Positions 61,622-64,000 of a stretch of DNA of 64,000 nucleotides are shown here, one piece after another. The position numbers and the translations under genes are program-made. The notes under the pieces are model-generated. The model was not told the origin of the DNA. It worked only from the letters and a program-made list of their open reading frames with translations, and did no database searches. Source of the DNA: Flavobacterium rivuli WB 3.3-2 = DSM 21788 (GTDB lineage Bacteria; Bacteroidota; Bacteroidia; Flavobacteriales; Flavobacteriaceae); the NCBI RefSeq assembly GCF_000378485.1, contig NZ_KB899966.1, positions 62,001-126,000 on the forward strand, written 5' to 3'. Numbering within the stretch: position 1 is the first letter of the stretch; every line of letters starts with the position of its first letter.

Positions 61622-64000
61622 ATGCAAAAACTACTATTATCCTTATTACTTATAACCACACTTTGCAATGCACAGCCCGAAAAGCCTACATCGGCAGAGA
61701 TTTACCATAAACTCGAAAAACTTAACTTTCTGGGTTCGGCATTATATATCGCTGCCCACCCCGATGACGAGAATAACCGCCTGATATCGTTTTTAGCCAA
61801 CAGCACCAAGGCACGCACAGGCTATCTGTCTTTAACGCGTGGCGACGGCGGGCAAAATTTAATAGGTTTAGAGCTAAGGGAATTACTTGGAGTTATCCGT
61901 ACGCAGGAACTTATCGAAGCCCGTAAAATAGATGGTGGCGAACAGTTTTTTAGCCGTGCCAATGACTTTGGGTTTTCTAAACTACCTAATGAAACATTAC
62001 AAATTTGGGATAAAAAAGAGGTATTGCAGGATATGGTCTGGGTAATACGCAATTTTGAACCCGATGTTATTATTACCCGTTTTGATCACCGCTCACCGGG
62101 AAGCACGCACGGGCACCATACTACATCGGCCATGCTCACGCAGGAAGCGTATGAACTGGCAAACGACCCAAACTATGAAACTGAACAGCTAAAATTTACC
62201 AAAACATGGAAACCTAAACGCGTGCTCTTTAATGTATCCTGGTGGTTTTTTGGCGGAAAAGACAAATTTGAAAAGGCTGATAAGTCCAATTACGTTAACC
62301 TTGAAACAGGTTCTTACTACCCATTAACAGGCAAATCGAACCAGGAGATTGCGGCCCTTAGCCGCAGCAGGCATAAATCGCAGGGCTTTGGTTCTACCGG
62401 TGAACGTGGCGACGATATGGAATACCTTGAATTGATAAAAGGTGATGCCCTTAAAGACAAGCAAAACCTATTTGAAGGTATAGACACCTCATGGAACCGT
62501 GTAAAAGGCGGTAAACAAATTGGCGATGCTATTGCAGCCATTCTAAAAAGTTACGATTTTAAAAATCCGGCGGCATCGGTACCGGCATTGGTAAAAGTGT
62601 ATAGCCAGCTTAGCAGGCTGGAAGAGGGCTACTGGAAAAAACTAAAGCTGCAGGAACTAAAAGAAGTTATCGCTACATGCAGCGGCCTTTATTTAGAAGC
62701 CATTGCAGAACAGCAGTCGGTTACTCCGGGCAGTATTTTAAAAGTACGCTGGGAAGCTATTAATCGCAGTGCAGTACTTATGAACTTAAAATCACTTTCG
62801 GCTTTACCAGAAAATACGGTAACTACTCAAAACCTGCCATTAGCTAATAATGTGGGTCAGGGTACAACGATAGATGTGCAGTTGCCAAAGACTACACCGT
62901 ACACTTCACCTTACTGGCTTACCGAAAAAGGAACATCGGGCATGTATAAGGTAACCGATCAGCAAAAAATAGGCAAAGCAGATATTATTCGGGAACTGGC
63001 CATTGCATTTAATGTTGATATAAATGGGGTTAGCATTCCGTTTGAGCGTAATATAGTTTATAAAACAAATGACCCTGTAAAAGGCGAAGTGTACGAACCA
63101 CTTGATGTTATTCCTGCTGTTACGACTCGCATAACCAATAAAGTACAGTTGTTTACCGATACAAAAAAGCAAACAGTAAACATAAAAATAAAGGCCGGGC
63201 AGGACAATTGCAAAGGCAGCCTGAGATTTGAATTGCCACAGGGTTGGCTTGTAAATCCGGCATCAATTCCGTTTGACCTGAAAACCAAAGGCAGCGAAAC
63301 AATGGTTAGCTTTGAGGTTACACCTCCTGAAAACCCTATGGAAGCTACTGGTAAAAGTATCGCTACTATAAACGGCGAGGAGTTTGACCGTGAACAAACC
63401 ATTATAGATTACCCGCACATTGCACCACAAAATGTATTGCTGCCATCTACTGCTAAATTCTCTAAAGTAGACCTTAAAATCAAAGGACAAAAAATAGCGT
63501 ATGTGATGGGGGCAGGCGACAATATCCCTGAAAGCCTAAAGCAAATGGCCTATGATGTAACATTGATTACCCCTGAAGCTATAACTATACAATTACTAAC
63601 CTCTTTTGATGCTGTTATAATGGGTATCCGTGCCTACAATGTTTTAGATGGTATGGCGTTTAAGCAGCAGCTTTTGTTTGATTATGTAAACAACGGTGGC
63701 ACTATGATAGTACAATATAATACACCCGGCAAGCATACTGTAAAAGATCTTGCCCCCTATCCGTTACGACTTTCGGGCAAGCGTGTAACGGATGAAAATG
63801 CTAAAGTTACGTTTCTTGACGCAACCAATCGCGTTTTAAATTATCCTAATAAAATCACAGCAAATGATTTTAAAGGATGGGTTCAGGAACAGGGACTATA
63901 TTACCCGGATGAATGGGCTAAGGAGTTTACGCCAATATTCTCATCGCATGATAAGGATGAAGAACCACTTAAAGGAAGCCTGCTTGTAGCAAAATATGGC
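61622..64000 (+). CDS. PIG-L family deacetylase (partial, runs off the window)
   Basis: The frame opens with ATG at 61622, 25 bases after the MscS stop codon, and stays open for 793 codons to the last base. A signal peptide (MQKLLLSLLLITTLCNAQ) is followed by the zinc-binding motif AAHPDDE (H46, D49) and the second site in GSTHGHHTTSAM (H163, H166), as in PIG-L/MshB N-acetylglucosaminyl deacetylases. The long C-terminal part resembles the large Bacteroidetes version, with a beta domain near 520-590 and a GATase-like region after 620. It is predicted to be exported. The substrate is unknown. Confidence 0.88.
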   Translation, partial: MQKLLLSLLLITTLCNAQPEKPTSAEIYHKLEKLNFLGSALYIAAHPDDENNRLISFLANSTKARTGYLSLTRGDGGQNLIGLELRELLGVIRTQELIEARKIDGGEQFFSRANDFGFSKLPNETLQIWDKKEVLQDMVWVIRNFEPDVIITRFDHRSPGSTHGHHTTSAMLTQEAYELANDPNYETEQLKFTKTWKPKRVLFNVSWWFFGGKDKFEKADKSNYVNLETGSYYPLTGKSNQEIAALSRSRHKSQGFGSTGERGDDMEYLELIKGDALKDKQNLFEGIDTSWNRVKGGKQIGDAIAAILKSYDFKNPAASVPALVKVYSQLSRLEEGYWKKLKLQELKEVIATCSGLYLEAIAEQQSVTPGSILKVRWEAINRSAVLMNLKSLSALPENTVTTQNLPLANNVGQGTTIDVQLPKTTPYTSPYWLTEKGTSGMYKVTDQQKIGKADIIRELAIAFNVDINGVSIPFERNIVYKTNDPVKGEVYEPLDVIPAVTTRITNKVQLFTDTKKQTVNIKIKAGQDNCKGSLRFELPQGWLVNPASIPFDLKTKGSETMVSFEVTPPENPMEATGKSIATINGEEFDREQTIIDYPHIAPQNVLLPSTAKFSKVDLKIKGQKIAYVMGAGDNIPESLKQMAYDVTLITPEAITIQLLTSFDAVIMGIRAYNVLDGMAFKQQLLFDYVNNGGTMIVQYNTPGKHTVKDLAPYPLRLSGKRVTDENAKVTFLDATNRVLNYPNKITANDFKGWVQEQGLYYPDEWAKEFTPIFSSHDKDEEPLKGSLLVAKYG

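Overview
The window reads as a chromosomal segment of a Flavobacterium-like member of the Bacteroidetes. It is AT-rich, most genes lack a Shine-Dalgarno sequence, and a TTG/TAnnTTTG-type promoter is seen before metN. The gene families also fit: fused CcsBA, a RhaEW-type aldolase/dehydrogenase, PL11/GH105/GH106 enzymes, and a Crp/Fnr protein with an N-terminal CxxC. No rRNA, tRNA, CRISPR array or insertion sequence was recognised.

Region by region. 1-3.6 kb: the tail of an unknown gene, an aldose-1-epimerase-like protein and a secreted GH95 enzyme, closed by a strong bidirectional terminator. 3.7-8.1 kb: a minus-strand tripartite export operon (ABC ATPase/permease, HlyD adaptor, TolC). 8.2-9.6 kb: a small unknown protein and a Crp/Fnr regulator. 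9.6-11.4 kb: a large conserved-looking protein of unknown function. 11.6-14.1 kb: the methionine importer metNIQ. 14.2-14.8 kb: a TRIC/UPF0126 membrane protein.

14.8-50.8 kb: 36 kb of minus-strand genes forming one catabolic programme for rhamnogalacturonan I (RG-I) pectin. The outer part encodes the depolymerising enzymes: one PL11 lyase, three GH28, three GH105, one GH106 rhamnosidase, GH2 and GH42 beta-galactosidases, two CE12-type acetylesterases and a CE7-type esterase. It also encodes a DUF4350-like protein and an unassigned 709-aa probable (alpha/alpha)6 glycosidase. Next to these are uxaB-uxaA for galacturonate and a full L-rhamnose route (rhaT, rhaM, rhaEW, rhaI, rhaK, plus an LldD-type lactate dehydrogenase). 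Rhamnose released outside would be imported, mutarotated, isomerised, phosphorylated and split to DHAP and lactaldehyde. The lactaldehyde would then be oxidised to lactate and on to pyruvate. Hairpins at 39.2, 26.6 and 22.6 kb divide the block into likely transcription units. A short motif (CAGGATA on the coding strand) recurs at three presumed operon heads. No SusC/SusD pair, TonB-dependent receptor or transcriptional regulator lies in the block, so uptake and control must come from elsewhere.

51-64 kb: ccsBA, a glutathione-peroxidase lipoprotein and a small membrane protein on the minus strand. These are followed on the plus strand by a secreted unknown, an M1 metallopeptidase, and a compact cluster: DUF2520-type protein, KdsC-like phosphatase, UbiA-like protein, Maf, short MscS. 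The window ends inside a PIG-L family deacetylase gene.
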